Source: Bacteroidota bacterium (lineage in GTDB: Bacteria; Bacteroidota; Bacteroidia; AKYH767-A; OLB10). Taken from it: DNA of 64,000 nt. The DNA is taken from assembly GCA_016699635.1 (NCBI GenBank), contig CP064983.1, positions 496,001 through 560,000 on the forward strand, in the 5' to 3' direction. Made by a program: the position numbers and the translations under genes. Under the pieces are notes generated by a model. That model had not been told where the DNA came from and did not search any database. It saw nothing but the letters and a program-made list of their open reading frames with translations. Every line of letters starts with the position of its first letter. Position 1 is the first letter of the stretch. Shown piece after piece: positions 18,862 to 28,845 of the stretch.

Positions 18862-19509
18862 ATGCACCTTATAGCACCTTCCATTCTTTCTGCCGATTTT
18901 TCACAACTGAGTAAAGATGTGGAAATGATCAACAACAGTGTTGCAGATTGGTTTCATGTTGATGTTATGGATGGTGTTTTCGTGCCAAACATTTCTTTTG
19001 GATTTCCGGTAATAAAAGCCATAAAGAAACATGCAAAAAAGCCTTTGGATGTTCATCTTATGATTATAAAACCCGAGAGATATGTTGAACAGTTTCGTGA
19101 AGCAGGTGCTGATGTTCTTACCGTTCATATAGAGGCATCTGTTCATCTGCACCGAACAATACAGCAGATAAAAAAAGAAGGTATGAAAGCAGGTATTGCC
19201 ATAAATCCACACACGCCTGTGGCATCATTGAGCGATATTATTTTCGAAGCCGACTTAATTTGTATGATGAGCGTGAATCCGGGTTTTGGCGGTCAGAAAT
19301 TTATAGAAAACACGTACAGAAAAATTCAGGAGTTGAAAGAGCTAATTGCTATTCACAACTCAAAAACACTTATAGAAATTGATGGTGGTGTTGACCTGAA
19401 TAACTACAAAAAACTTATTGCTGCCGGTGCCGATGTTCTTGTTGCAGGAAATACCGTTTTTAGCTCTTCTGACCCAAAGGCCACAATTGAAGTACTTAAA
19501 AAAGGATAA
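18862..19509 (+). CDS. rpe: Ribulose-phosphate 3-epimerase
   Basis: 215-residue TIM-barrel enzyme interconverting ribulose 5-phosphate and xylulose 5-phosphate, feeding the transketolase encoded 3 kb upstream. Catalytic and metal-binding motifs are intact: APSILSADF, HVDVMDGVFVPN (His/Asp ligands), LDVHLMI, MSVNPGFGGQ and EIDGGV (catalytic Asp). Length and motifs are typical. Converges with the LKR-like gene, 3 bp apart. Confidence 0.96.
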   Translation: MHLIAPSILSADFSQLSKDVEMINNSVADWFHVDVMDGVFVPNISFGFPVIKAIKKHAKKPLDVHLMIIKPERYVEQFREAGADVLTVHIEASVHLHRTIQQIKKEGMKAGIAINPHTPVASLSDIIFEADLICMMSVNPGFGGQKFIENTYRKIQELKELIAIHNSKTLIEIDGGVDLNNYKKLIAAGADVLVAGNTVFSSSDPKATIEVLKKG

Positions 19510-19512
19510 ACA

Positions 19513-20727
19513 TCAACTGATGTAATCCGTAAGATATGCAAATCGTGGAGTCAATTCACCATTGCGGGCTATGGTAGCACGGTATATCACATTGCCTTTG
19601 TCCTCACCTATCAAAAGAGGAATAACACGTTCAATTAAATGCTTACCAAAACCTTCAGAAGCATCACGCGGTAATTCGCAAGGAAGGTTATCAATAGACA
19701 TGACAGTAATGGTATCCGTACTGAATGCTTCCTCCTCTTTTTCATTCATTGGATTATAACCATAAAATTTATCGTCAATAGTTGTTGCGCGATGCGTTGA
19801 AGGAATACTACCATCAATATCGCAAGTGACATCTGCAATGACACTGATACGGAATGCAGGGCTTCGCATATCTTCTTTCGTAAACAGCACAGCAGCATTA
19901 GGATTCCAATAGGCACAATGCACCAACAAGTCGGTGAACGATGAATATGATCCCGGGTCACAGAAAGTGCAATTATATTTTTCAGGGTAGTGATAAAAGT
20001 CGGCCTTCAAAAAATCTGACCCGTCTTTGCGTTCGTAATAATTTTCGGAATGTAGCTGCACATAAACAGGCTCACGGAATGAATAATTCAGAAATTCAAA
20101 TGGAGTAACTTTCCTGATATTTAACATTCCCATTGTTTCAATAGCACCATTAGCAACACGACCACCTCCTGTAATCACTATTTTAATATTCGGAAGTTTA
20201 ATGCTGTCTAATTCCTTATGCAACTCTTCAATACCAAAACTCTGATGCGCAGCTTTCAAGTTAAACAATCCATACTTTAAACCATAAGCCATGATACCAT
20301 TATATGCTCCTACTATACCGGCATAGCGTCCAAAACCAATAATGCGGTTTTCATGATCATCAACCAAACACTCATAGTCAACGAGTGTAATTTTATCACG
20401 AATTATTTTCTTCAGCATTTCACGGTTATGAGGCTGCTTTTTTATGGTATGTGAAAAGTAAAGATATTTCTTTCCTGCAATGAGCTTATCCTTAGGCACT
20501 TCTTTTATGCCAATAAGAATATCGCAATCTGATAAATCTTCCTGCAAAACAATTCCCTCTCTCCTATATTCATCATCCCTGAAAGCGCGATAGTTGCATG
20601 GTTGAATCACAACATCTACTTCGGGATATTCTGTCTTAATTACCTTGCATTGTTCGGGGCTAAATGGTACACGTTTATCGTGTGGAATTTTCTCTTCTCT
20701 TAGTATTCCTATTTTAATATTTTTCAT
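19513..20727 (-). CDS. Lysine-ketoglutarate reductase/saccharopine dehydrogenase-like protein
   Basis: 404-residue NAD(P)-dependent dehydrogenase of the alanine dehydrogenase/PNT superfamily, closest in motif content to the reductase half of aminoadipate semialdehyde synthase. Evidence is the N-terminal GILREEKIPHDKRVPFSPEQ, the YLYFSHTIKKQPHNREMLKK block, DYECLVDD, FGRYAGIVGAYNG and an NAD-binding loop VITGGGRVANGA. Substrate is inferred, not shown; an opine- or lysine-type dehydrogenase is the best guess. Start chosen at the ATG giving MKNIKIGIL; an ATG 7 codons earlier (20748) is possible. The 170 bp to the next gene hold nothing recognisable. Confidence 0.75.
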   Translation of the reverse strand: MKNIKIGILREEKIPHDKRVPFSPEQCKVIKTEYPEVDVVIQPCNYRAFRDDEYRREGIVLQEDLSDCDILIGIKEVPKDKLIAGKKYLYFSHTIKKQPHNREMLKKIIRDKITLVDYECLVDDHENRIIGFGRYAGIVGAYNGIMAYGLKYGLFNLKAAHQSFGIEELHKELDSIKLPNIKIVITGGGRVANGAIETMGMLNIRKVTPFEFLNYSFREPVYVQLHSENYYERKDGSDFLKADFYHYPEKYNCTFCDPGSYSSFTDLLVHCAYWNPNAAVLFTKEDMRSPAFRISVIADVTCDIDGSIPSTHRATTIDDKFYGYNPMNEKEEEAFSTDTITVMSIDNLPCELPRDASEGFGKHLIERVIPLLIGEDKGNVIYRATIARNGELTPRFAYLTDYIS

Positions 20728-20918
20728 CCTCAATAAAAATCTGCTCAAAAATACCGCTTTAAATTAAAACGAAAAGCAACATTTATCATGTATTCGAAAA
20801 TCAATCAAGTAACCCTTTCGCATAAGGAGTAAAATACGCTTTCAGTTTACTGATGATTTGAAAGCATTGCGTCTAAAAAACAAGTAAGATTTTATAATAA
20901 AATAATTTTTAGAAATTC

Positions 20919-23195
20919 TTAACAAGGAAGTGAAATTATAAAATTGGTTCCCTCGCCTTCTTTAGAATCTATGTCTATTTTACCACCATGAGATTCAATA
21001 ATTTCATAGCTTAAACTCAATCCTAAACCCGTGCCTTTACCAGTAGGTTTGGTAGTAAAAAATGGCTCAAATATTCTTTGTCTTACATAATCAGGAACAC
21101 CTCTGCCATTGTCTCCAACAGCAATTGTAACATACTTTACCCCTGCTTTATTTGTATGTGGACTTGATACTGCTGTTTTTATTGAAATAGTTGGCTGATA
21201 AGACTCTCCACCTTTCAATCCAAGATGATCACATTCATAAACTTCATCAAAAGCATTATTAATCAGATTGAGAATAACTCGTGAAATATCCTGCCCTATG
21301 CAATTTACCTTTGGCAAATTTGGATCAAGGTTTTTCACCAGCTCACATCTGAATCCTAAAGTACTGGCGCGCATTCCATGAAATGCAAGATCAAGATACT
21401 CATCACAAATAAGGTTAATATCGGTAAGTTGTTTTTCTGAACTTCCGGTGCGAGAATGTTTTAGCATATTCTTTACAATGCTGTCTGCACGCTTTCCTTG
21501 TTCTGCTATTTTCTCTAAGTTTTGTTTCAAAATTTGTGCAATCTCAACTTTCTCTTTTTCATCCTTAGATTCAAGAAATTCATCAATCAGTTCATGACTC
21601 ACTTCGGAATAATTATTTACAAAATTGAGCGGATTTTTTATTTCATGTGCAATACCGGCAGTTAATGCACCCAATGAGGCCATTTTCTCTTGCTGAACCA
21701 ATTGCAGTTGCGTTTTCTGTAAGTTGTCATAAGCATCCTGCAACTTTGCATTGGTTTTAGTCTTAATCTGATAACGGTTGTAAACTACTATCAATAAAAC
21801 CAATAATGTTAAAGCACCTGCCAACATTGAATATCGAAACACCTTCTGCACTGCATCTTTCTTGTCTTGTTCTGCTTTGAGCAATGCATCTTTCTTATCG
21901 CTTGCATATTGAATTTGTTGTTGCAATATTTTTTTAGTGTTCTCCAAATTAATTGAGCTGTCGCGGTTACTAATATACTCTTTGTGATTTTTATATGCAC
22001 CTTGCCAATTTCCTGTGGCACTATCTAAAAGTTCCATGCCCTGATAATATGCAGTATAGGTAAGTCTTGAATCAAGAGTCTGTGCAATTGAATAAGCTTC
22101 ATCCAAATGCTTCTTTGCATCTTCGAAATTCCCAAGTTTAACTTGACAAAGACCTACCTTACTTAGTATTAATGAAAGGTCTAAATAATCAGAAACGCTC
22201 CTATATGATTCTGCTGAAGTTATAAAATAGCCAAGTGCTTCCTTATAATTCTGTTGTTGAAAATAAACTTCACCTATACTTTGTGTGGCAGTGGCAATCA
22301 GATAACCATTATTAACTCCTTTGGCAATTGCTAAAGTCTTACTATTATATTTTAATGCTTCTTCAAAATTTCCTTTTAGTTTATAAACTTCGGCAATACT
22401 GGAATATGTTGAAGCAAGGTTAAATTTATCATTATTATTTTCAAAAACCTTTACTCCATTAAAATAACTTTTTAGGGCATCCTGATAATTCCCTAAGCTC
22501 TTATAAGAATCGGCAATATTCATTAAGGATACTGCAGCACCATACTTGTCGCCATTTGCTTCATAAATTTTCAAAGCTTTGTAATTAACTTTTAAAGCTT
22601 CTGTATAGTCTCCCTGACTTTGATAAATAAAACTATACAACAAATAGATTCCAGCCAATTTGTTCTCATTCCCGTTTAGACGATAAATAGAATCTGCCTT
22701 GACAAAATACTCCAATGCTTCCTGATACTTTCCCCAATCGGCATAATCCTGTCCAATGAAAGTAATTAGCTCTGCAATACTATTTTTATCCTCCTGATTA
22801 ATGAAATAACTTAATGCATCATTATGATACTTCAATGCTGTTTCAAAACTCCCCTTTCGCCAAAAAAGACGGCCACCTTCAATCTTTACTCTTGCAATAC
22901 CTTCATCCCATTTAATTTTTTCCGCCAGTTGCAATGCCGGATTCAAAAACATAAAAGCTGTATCAAGGTTGTTGTCTATGTACTCAACCATTAATTCACA
23001 ATAAACAATAACCTTGGTTTTATCATCCTTAGTCTTTTCTAACTTAATGTTAAGTGAATCTGTTCCTTCAGTAGGCATTGCCATAGCATTACCTTCAAAA
23101 CGTATTTTCTCAGAGAGAAAACAAAAAGAGGGTAAGAAATAAATCATTAAAAAAAGCAGGCCGTTTTTCACGTACGAAAGATAATACTTAAACAC
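20919..23195 (-). CDS. TPR-containing sensor histidine kinase
   Basis: 758-residue hybrid of an exported TPR sensor and a histidine kinase. After an N-terminal hydrophobic segment, about seven TPR units run from residue ~60 to ~410 (repeated EALKY/DALKSYFNG-type helices). A transmembrane helix (YSMLAGALTLLVLLIVVY, ~455) and a coiled-coil stalk lead to the DHp box GIAHEIKNPLNFVNN with phospho-acceptor His near 515. The ATPase domain has N box NLINNAFDEVYE, G1 GDNGRGVP, F box FEPFFTTKPTGKGTGLGLS and a final GEGTNFIISLP. The start is GTG. No response regulator is adjacent, so its partner is unknown. Confidence 0.9.
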   Translation of the reverse strand: MFKYYLSYVKNGLLFLMIYFLPSFCFLSEKIRFEGNAMAMPTEGTDSLNIKLEKTKDDKTKVIVYCELMVEYIDNNLDTAFMFLNPALQLAEKIKWDEGIARVKIEGGRLFWRKGSFETALKYHNDALSYFINQEDKNSIAELITFIGQDYADWGKYQEALEYFVKADSIYRLNGNENKLAGIYLLYSFIYQSQGDYTEALKVNYKALKIYEANGDKYGAAVSLMNIADSYKSLGNYQDALKSYFNGVKVFENNNDKFNLASTYSSIAEVYKLKGNFEEALKYNSKTLAIAKGVNNGYLIATATQSIGEVYFQQQNYKEALGYFITSAESYRSVSDYLDLSLILSKVGLCQVKLGNFEDAKKHLDEAYSIAQTLDSRLTYTAYYQGMELLDSATGNWQGAYKNHKEYISNRDSSINLENTKKILQQQIQYASDKKDALLKAEQDKKDAVQKVFRYSMLAGALTLLVLLIVVYNRYQIKTKTNAKLQDAYDNLQKTQLQLVQQEKMASLGALTAGIAHEIKNPLNFVNNYSEVSHELIDEFLESKDEKEKVEIAQILKQNLEKIAEQGKRADSIVKNMLKHSRTGSSEKQLTDINLICDEYLDLAFHGMRASTLGFRCELVKNLDPNLPKVNCIGQDISRVILNLINNAFDEVYECDHLGLKGGESYQPTISIKTAVSSPHTNKAGVKYVTIAVGDNGRGVPDYVRQRIFEPFFTTKPTGKGTGLGLSLSYEIIESHGGKIDIDSKEGEGTNFIISLPC

Positions 23196-23217
23196 AAATA
23201 AATTGTTTGGTTTCTTT

Positions 23218-23225
23218 TACATTTG
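23218..23225 (+). promoter_or_regulatory. -7 box for the Hdr-like iron-sulfur operon
   Basis: TACATTTG matches TAnnTTTG and lies 23 bases before the ATG at 23249. Its position rules out the upstream TTG at 23207 as the translation start. No TTG at correct spacing. Confidence 0.5.
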
Positions 23226-23248
23226 CATCAATTGATTTAAGCTCATCT

Positions 23249-24552
23249 ATGATTCAGGGAATTATATTTACCATAGTGCTGGCTACCGGAATATTCTTTT
23301 TCGGCAAGAGCATCAGACGCATCAGACGAAATATATTTTTAGGCAAACCGCTTGACAGGTCAGACAATGCATCACAACGATGGATGACTATGATTCGTGT
23401 TGCCTTAGGTCAGAGTAAAATGACAGTTCGGCCGATAGCTGCCTTTTTCCACCTGATAGTTTATGCCGGATTTATCATCATCAATATTGAAGTACTGGAA
23501 ATTATGATTGATGGCATTTTTGGCACTCACAGAATTTTATCGTTTATGGGTAGCTTTTATGATTTCCTCATTGGCTCGTTCGAGATACTGGCAGTGTTGG
23601 TAATAATAGCATGCATCGTGTTTCTGGCAAGAAGAAATATTCTGAAACTAAAACGTTTTTGGAGCAAGGAAATGACTTCATGGCCACGTAGTGATGCCAA
23701 CATTATTCTATTTACTGAAATTATTTTAATGTCATTATTTCTGACCATGAATGCATGTGACTATCTGTTGCAGCAATCAGGTGCAGAACACTATATAAAA
23801 GCTGGTTCATTTCCAATTAGTAGTTCAATCAGTAATTTATTTATCGGTATGTCTGCCTCATCATTGATTTTTATTGAAAGGTTTTGCTGGTGGGCACATA
23901 TCATTGGCATACTTGCATTTATGAACTACCTGCCATTCTCTAAACATTTTCATATTCTGATGGCATTTCCAAATACCTATTACAGCAATTTGAATCCAAA
24001 AGGCAGGCTTACAAATTTAGAGAGTGTTACCAATGAAGTAAAGTTGATGATGGATCCATCATTACCTCCTCCCCACCAAGTGATACTCCTATGCGCTTTG
24101 GTGCAAGAGATGTGCGTGACCTTAGCTGGAAACAACTGATGGACGCCTATACGTGTACGGAATGTGGAAGATGCACTTCCGTTTGTCCTGCAAACATCAC
24201 AGGCAAACTTTTGTCTCCAAGAAAAATTATGATGGACACCCGTGACCGCCTTGACGAAGTAGGAAAAAATATTGATAAATACGGAAAAGAACATGATGAT
24301 GATAAAGCTTTGTTAAATGATTATATTTCACCTGAAGAGCTTTGGGCTTGCACAACCTGTAATGCCTGCACAGAGGCTTGTCCTGTAAATATTGATCCGC
24401 TTTCAATAATTATTGATATGAGAAGGTATTTGGTAATGGAACAATCACAGGCACCTGCAGAATTAAACGGCATGTTTACTAAAATAGAAAATAATCAGGC
24501 ACCATGGCAGTTTTCACCTGCTGACCGCCTGAACTGGAAAAACGAAGATTGA
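23249..24552 (+). CDS. Membrane-bound HdrD/GlpC-like iron-sulfur protein (frame break)
   Basis: Fusion of a membrane cytochrome-like domain and a ferredoxin domain. The first ~260 residues carry about six hydrophobic helices with His residues (FFHLIVYAGF, WWAHIIGILAF, FSKHFHILMA) as in NarI/HdrE-type haem b subunits. A one-base break in a C-run at 24071-24074 precedes the soluble part, which has two 4Fe-4S motifs, CTECGRCTSVCPANI and CTTCNACTEACPVNI. The corrected protein is about 434 residues. With the CCG-domain protein next door it resembles a quinone-linked heterodisulfide-reductase-type module; its electron donor is unknown. Confidence 0.82.
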
Positions 24553-24569
24553 CAATTAAACAAAACACG

Positions 24570-25355
24570 ATGACATTAAAAGTAAGAACCATGGCAGATT
24601 TTTTAGCTGCCAACGAATCGCCCGATATTTTATTTTGGGTAGGCTGTGCAGGAAGTTTTGATCAGCGTGCACAAAAAATCACCAAGGCTGTTGCTAAGAT
24701 TTTACACTCTTGCAATATTTCCTTTGCTGTTCTTGGCACAGAAGAAAATTGCAATGGTGATCCTGCAAAACGTGCAGGTAATGAATTTCTATTTCAGATG
24801 CAGGCGTTGATGAATATACAAATCATGAATGGCTATAATGTTACAAAAATTGTAACTGCTTGTCCGCATTGTTTTAATACACTTAAAAATGAATATCCAC
24901 AGTTAGGTGGCCACTATGAAGTTGTGCATCACAGCATGTTGTTGCAACAATTGATAAATGATGGAAAACTGATTATCAATGGCGGAAAATTTTTAGGTAA
25001 GAAAATTGTATTTCACGACCCATGTTATTTAGGTCGTGGCAACGATGTATATGAAGCTCCACGTGATGTGATTAAAAAATTAGATGCAGAGTTATTTGAG
25101 ATGAAACGAAGCCGTGCCAACGGATTTTGTTGTGGTGCAGGTGGTGCACAAATGTTTAAAGAACCTGAAAATGGAACTAAAGATGTGAATATAGAACGTA
25201 CAGAAGAAATTCTTGAAGCTAAACCAGACTATGTAGCTGTTGGCTGCCCCTTTTGTATGACTATGCTTACTGACGGTGTGAAAAATTTCAACAAAGAAGA
25301 TTCTGTAAAAGTTCTTGACATTGCTGAATTGATTGAAAAAGCAAACGATTTGTAA
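24570..25355 (+). CDS. HdrB/GlpC-like CCG-domain iron-sulfur protein
   Basis: About 261 residues with two cysteine-rich CCG domains: TACPHCFNTLKNEY with FHDPCYLGRGN, then FCCGAGGAQMF and GCPFCMTML. In heterodisulfide reductases such domains bind a non-cubane 4Fe-4S cluster. The ATG at 24570 (MTLKVRTMADFL) is preferred to the TTG at 24549, which overlaps the upstream gene's end. Cotranscribed with the membrane partner. In Bacteroidota this pair is common but uncharacterised. Confidence 0.82.
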   Translation: MTLKVRTMADFLAANESPDILFWVGCAGSFDQRAQKITKAVAKILHSCNISFAVLGTEENCNGDPAKRAGNEFLFQMQALMNIQIMNGYNVTKIVTACPHCFNTLKNEYPQLGGHYEVVHHSMLLQQLINDGKLIINGGKFLGKKIVFHDPCYLGRGNDVYEAPRDVIKKLDAELFEMKRSRANGFCCGAGGAQMFKEPENGTKDVNIERTEEILEAKPDYVAVGCPFCMTMLTDGVKNFNKEDSVKVLDIAELIEKANDL

Positions 25356-25358
25356 AAA

Positions 25359-27186
25359 TCAACAGAAGTGTTTTTGCCAGTAGGCTAAAGTGCAAAGTCG
25401 CCACACTAATAATGCCTGACTGTTATCACCGTTTTTATAGTCGGTAATTATACGTTTAACTTTATGTTGATTCAGAAAATCAAGTTTATTAAAATCGCTT
25501 TCTATTAAATGTGCTAAAGGGCCTCTTAGCCATTTCACCTCACCGGGTGTCACAAAACCTTTCTTATCCTTACGCCAGGCAATTTTAGGTGGTAATACAT
25601 TCTGTAAGGCACTACGCATTATCCATTTGGTGTATATGCCATTGGCTTTTTCTTCATTCCTTAATCCAAAAGAAAATTCCACCAAGCGATGATCTAAAAA
25701 ACGGCACACGCGATTCAATGGAGAAAGCCATGCTGTTACGGTCTTCGTATTGCAGCAGTGATGGCAAACTTGTATTGAAAAGAAGATGGTATAAAAAATT
25801 ATCTGTCCTGTTGCCATCAACCTTGTCTAACCAAAATGGAACATGTTTGTCTTTACCCATAAACGGATAATATTTCAGGTATTCAAGTGCATATAATTTT
25901 TGTTCACGTTTAGCAACACTTAATAAACTTTTACCTAAATGAGCTAATTGCTGCGTAGAAGACAGTTCCTGATTCTTAGCCACAATGCCTGTAAGTGCTA
26001 ATGCCTGACTAACTTGTCCTGACGAGAGTATATCGGCAACCATTCTATAAAAAGTATGTTTATATCCAGCCAGATATTCATCTGCTCCCTGTCCATCTAA
26101 CACAACTTTTATCCCCTGCTCTTTAATCAGCTTCATCAGAAAATATTGCGAGATAAAAGAGGAGCCCGTACTTGGAACATCAGCATGATACAAAGCATGA
26201 TGAAAATGTTCCGTCACCTGACTATCAGATGGTGAAAAATAATAAGGTTTCAGAGCAGGATATTTTTTCAGAACTTCATTCACAAATGGACGCTCATCTA
26301 CATCGCCTTTACCTTCGTAATAAATGCTGAATGTTTTGTAGGACATTCCCGGATGCTGTTCTTGCACCATGCTTACAATGGCACTGCTGTCTAATCCTCC
26401 ACTAAGGCAACTGGCCACAGGCACATCACTTCTATAATGTAACTTTATTGACTGAGAAAACAACTCATAAAATGTAGCACACTTTTCATCAAAACTCAGG
26501 TTGGAATAAACTCCGGTTTGTAACGACCAGTAACGATAGATTTTAATTTCAGCTTTATCACGATAATATACCAGATTATGTGCAGCAGGCAATGCTTTGA
26601 TGATGTCAAAATAGGTTTCGTCCTCATAGCATATCCATCCCATTTGCAAACCACGCAACACCTGATATTGATTAATTTCATTTGTAAAAACAGGAGTAGG
26701 TTTTAATGCCTTATACTCCGACCCGAAATAAAATTTATTATTGTTGCTTATGTAGTAAAATGGTTTTATCCCGAATCTGTCACGCGAACAAAAAAGTTTA
26801 TTTTCCTTCTGATCCCATAAGGCAAATGCCCACATGCCAACAAAATGTTCAACACATTTTTCTCCCCACTGCTGATAGGCTTTCAAGATTACTTCAGTAT
26901 CGCTTTTTGTTTTAAAAACCTCACCATTCTTTTCCAATTCTGCTCGAAGCTCAATGTAATTGTAAATTTCTCCATTGTAAACTATAGTCAGACCGTTATC
27001 GTACATCGGCTGATCAGCATTGGAACTAAGGTCAATTATACTGAGTCTGTTATGTCCGAGATGAACATTCTGACTCATGTACATTTTGCTTGCATCAGGT
27101 CCACGGTGTGCAATGGCTTTAAGCATAGCAGAAAGAATTTTCTCGCCATCAGCAATATCATCAATAAATCCGGCTATGCCACACAT
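25359..27186 (-). CDS. asnB: Asparagine synthase, glutamine-hydrolysing (frame break)
   Basis: Class II amidotransferase making asparagine from aspartate, glutamine and ATP. Cys2 is the glutaminase nucleophile (MCGIAGF). The glutaminase domain shows AHRGPDAS, HNRLSIIDLS and YNGEIYNYIELR; the synthetase domain shows the PP-loop SCLSGGLDSSA, VLDGQGADEYLAGY and ESRVPFLDHRLVEF. One extra base in an A6 run at 25696-25701 (T6 on the coding strand) shifts the frame within the last motif. Corrected length is about 608 residues. It could be housekeeping or specialised; a single well-conserved copy favours housekeeping. Confidence 0.88.
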
Positions 27187-27246
27187 TTTATGCTTCTTAC
27201 AAAAAATTAAAAATTTTTGTCAAAAATAAATAAACCATGAATCCAT

Positions 27247-27274
27247 AAAAAAACCGCTCCAATGTTGAAGCGGT
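27247..27274 (-). terminator. Rho-independent terminator after the 27.3 kb outer-membrane gene
   Basis: On the minus strand, ACCGCTTCA / TGGAGCGGT-type stem of about 9 bp followed by a T7 run. It separates the beta-barrel gene from asnB downstream. Confidence 0.8.
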
Positions 27275-27298
27275 CAATTTTATAAATAGTTGATTCTA

Positions 27299-28015
27299 CT
27301 ATTTTCCTGTTGGAATTGTATAAAGAACGCCTAAATGAATACCACCATAAACTCTTGATGTAGTCTTATAGCTGAAATTACCTGATGTTCCATCTTCAAA
27401 ATTAGCCCAATAAGTAGCACCTGACATATCATCCATATCTTGTGCCATATCTATAGCATTAGAATACTTCTTAGTAACATCACTGAAACCGTAACCCAAA
27501 CGCATACCTGCAGTCAATGTAAATTGCTCGCTCAAATCAACATCAACTCCAAAGCCTATTACAAGACCAATATTGGCACCTTTAAGTGATCCTTTCACAT
27601 CATGTTTGTCGCCATCGTCATCAACATCCTTGGCACTACTAAGAAAACTGAACTGAGGTCCAAATTCAAAATATCCTCCTTTGTCACCACCCAAACGCAG
27701 TAATAAAGGAACATCTAAATAACGTAATTTCAATGTAAGTTGATCATGACCATCATTCAAATCATACTTCTGATTGTGGCCGGCACGCATAATGCCCAGT
27801 TCAAGAGCCAATTTATCATTAAAATAGTACTCCGTTTTCAACCCGAATTGACCGCCAAAAGACATGGCAACATTTAAATCATCATCGGCATCGAATACGT
27901 TTTTTATTCATCAGCCAGGTGCTGTTAAAGCCACCACCTAAACCAACTTTGAATTTTGTGCGTTTACTGTCAACGCCATTGCTACTAAAGCAACACTGAA
28001 TAATAGTTTTTTCAT
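27299..28015 (-). CDS. Outer-membrane beta-barrel protein, PorT-like (two frame breaks)
   Basis: About 238-residue porin-like barrel. Signal peptide MKKLLFSVALVAMALTVNAQ at 28015, then FKVGLGGGFNSTWLMNKNVFDADDDLN after correcting breaks near 27955 and in the T-run at 27900-27905. The mature chain alternates hydrophobic and polar residues (LRYLDVPLLLRLGGDKGGYF, GANIGLVIGFGVDVDLS, VYGGIHLGVLYTIP) in the style of outer-membrane protein beta-barrel domain 2. An acidic loop DVDDDGDKHD is exposed. No specific function. Flanked by a terminator and a promoter box at 28048-28055. Confidence 0.8.
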
Positions 28016-28034
28016 CACTTTTAAAGTTTAGCTA

Positions 28035-28042
28035 TATATTTG
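28035..28042 (+). promoter_or_regulatory. -7 box for fabG
   Basis: TATATTTG matches TAnnTTTG, 45 bases before the fabG start chosen here. No well-spaced TTG upstream. Confidence 0.45.
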
Positions 28043-28047
28043 AACCG

Positions 28048-28055
28048 CAAATGTA
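28048..28055 (-). promoter_or_regulatory. -7 box for the outer-membrane barrel gene
   Basis: On the minus strand TACATTTG, with TTG 18 bases upstream, 33 bases before the barrel-protein ATG. Lies back to back with the fabG -7 box. Confidence 0.55.
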
Positions 28056-28087
28056 GAACTTTAATTCAATTGTCAAAATCTAATGGT

Positions 28088-28834
28088 ATGAAACTACTCG
28101 AAAACAAAGTTGTATTGATAACCGGTGCTTCGCGCGGTATTGGAAGAGGTATTGCCCTTACGTTGGCACAGCATGGTGCAAATATTGCCTTTACCTACTT
28201 GTCATCGCCTGAAAAAGGAATGGAATTGGAAAATATTTTAAAATCACATGGTGTAAAAGCTAAAGGTTATCAAAGTGATGCATCGCAGTTTAATGCTGCC
28301 GAGCAACTGATTAATCAGGTTCTTACAGATTTTGAAAAAATTGATATTCTGGTAAACAATGCAGGTATAACACGTGATAATCTGCTAATGCGAATGACAG
28401 AAGAGCAATTTGATGAAGTACTTCGCACCAACCTGAAATCTTGTTTTAACACCACAAAACATATTCAGAAATCAATGCTTAAGCAACGTTCAGGTTCTAT
28501 TATAAATATAACGTCTGTTGTTGGCGAAAAAGGAAATGCCGGACAAGCAAACTATGCTGCAAGCAAAGCAGGGATGATAGGTTTTACAAAGTCTGTAGCA
28601 TTAGAATTAGGCTCCCGTAATATTCGTTGCAATGCAATAGCCCCGGGTTTTATTGAAACAGAAATGACAGGCTCTTTAGACCCTGCAACTGTAAAAGGAT
28701 GGGCTGATGCAATACCCATGAAACGCGGTGGAACTGTTGATGATATTGCTAATGCTGTCTTATTTTTTGCATCTGATTTAAGTACCTATATAACCGGACA
28801 GGTACTGCATGTAAATGGAGGAATGTACACCTAA
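28088..28834 (+). CDS. fabG: 3-oxoacyl-ACP reductase, FabG-type SDR
   Basis: 248-residue short-chain dehydrogenase. Cofactor loop TGASRGIGRG, NNAG motif, catalytic Ser in NITSVVGEKGN, Tyr-Lys pair in YAASKAG and the FabG-type PGFIETEMT region are all present, and the C-terminus VLHVNGGMYT is the family's. It should reduce beta-ketoacyl-ACP with NADPH in fatty acid synthesis. The start MKLLENK is chosen because the upstream ATG/AAC frame begins inside the -7 box. It lies 11 bp before a methyltransferase and 0.9 kb before the synthase gene, which lacks a ketoreductase; a trans role there is possible but unproven. Confidence 0.92.
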   Translation: MKLLENKVVLITGASRGIGRGIALTLAQHGANIAFTYLSSPEKGMELENILKSHGVKAKGYQSDASQFNAAEQLINQVLTDFEKIDILVNNAGITRDNLLMRMTEEQFDEVLRTNLKSCFNTTKHIQKSMLKQRSGSIINITSVVGEKGNAGQANYAASKAGMIGFTKSVALELGSRNIRCNAIAPGFIETEMTGSLDPATVKGWADAIPMKRGGTVDDIANAVLFFASDLSTYITGQVLHVNGGMYT

Positions 28835-28845
28835 TAATTGATGAT

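Noticed and set aside
25359..27186. asnB as part of the NRPS/PKS cluster
   Set aside because: It faces the other way, is separated by three genes, and reads as an ordinary housekeeping asparagine synthase.
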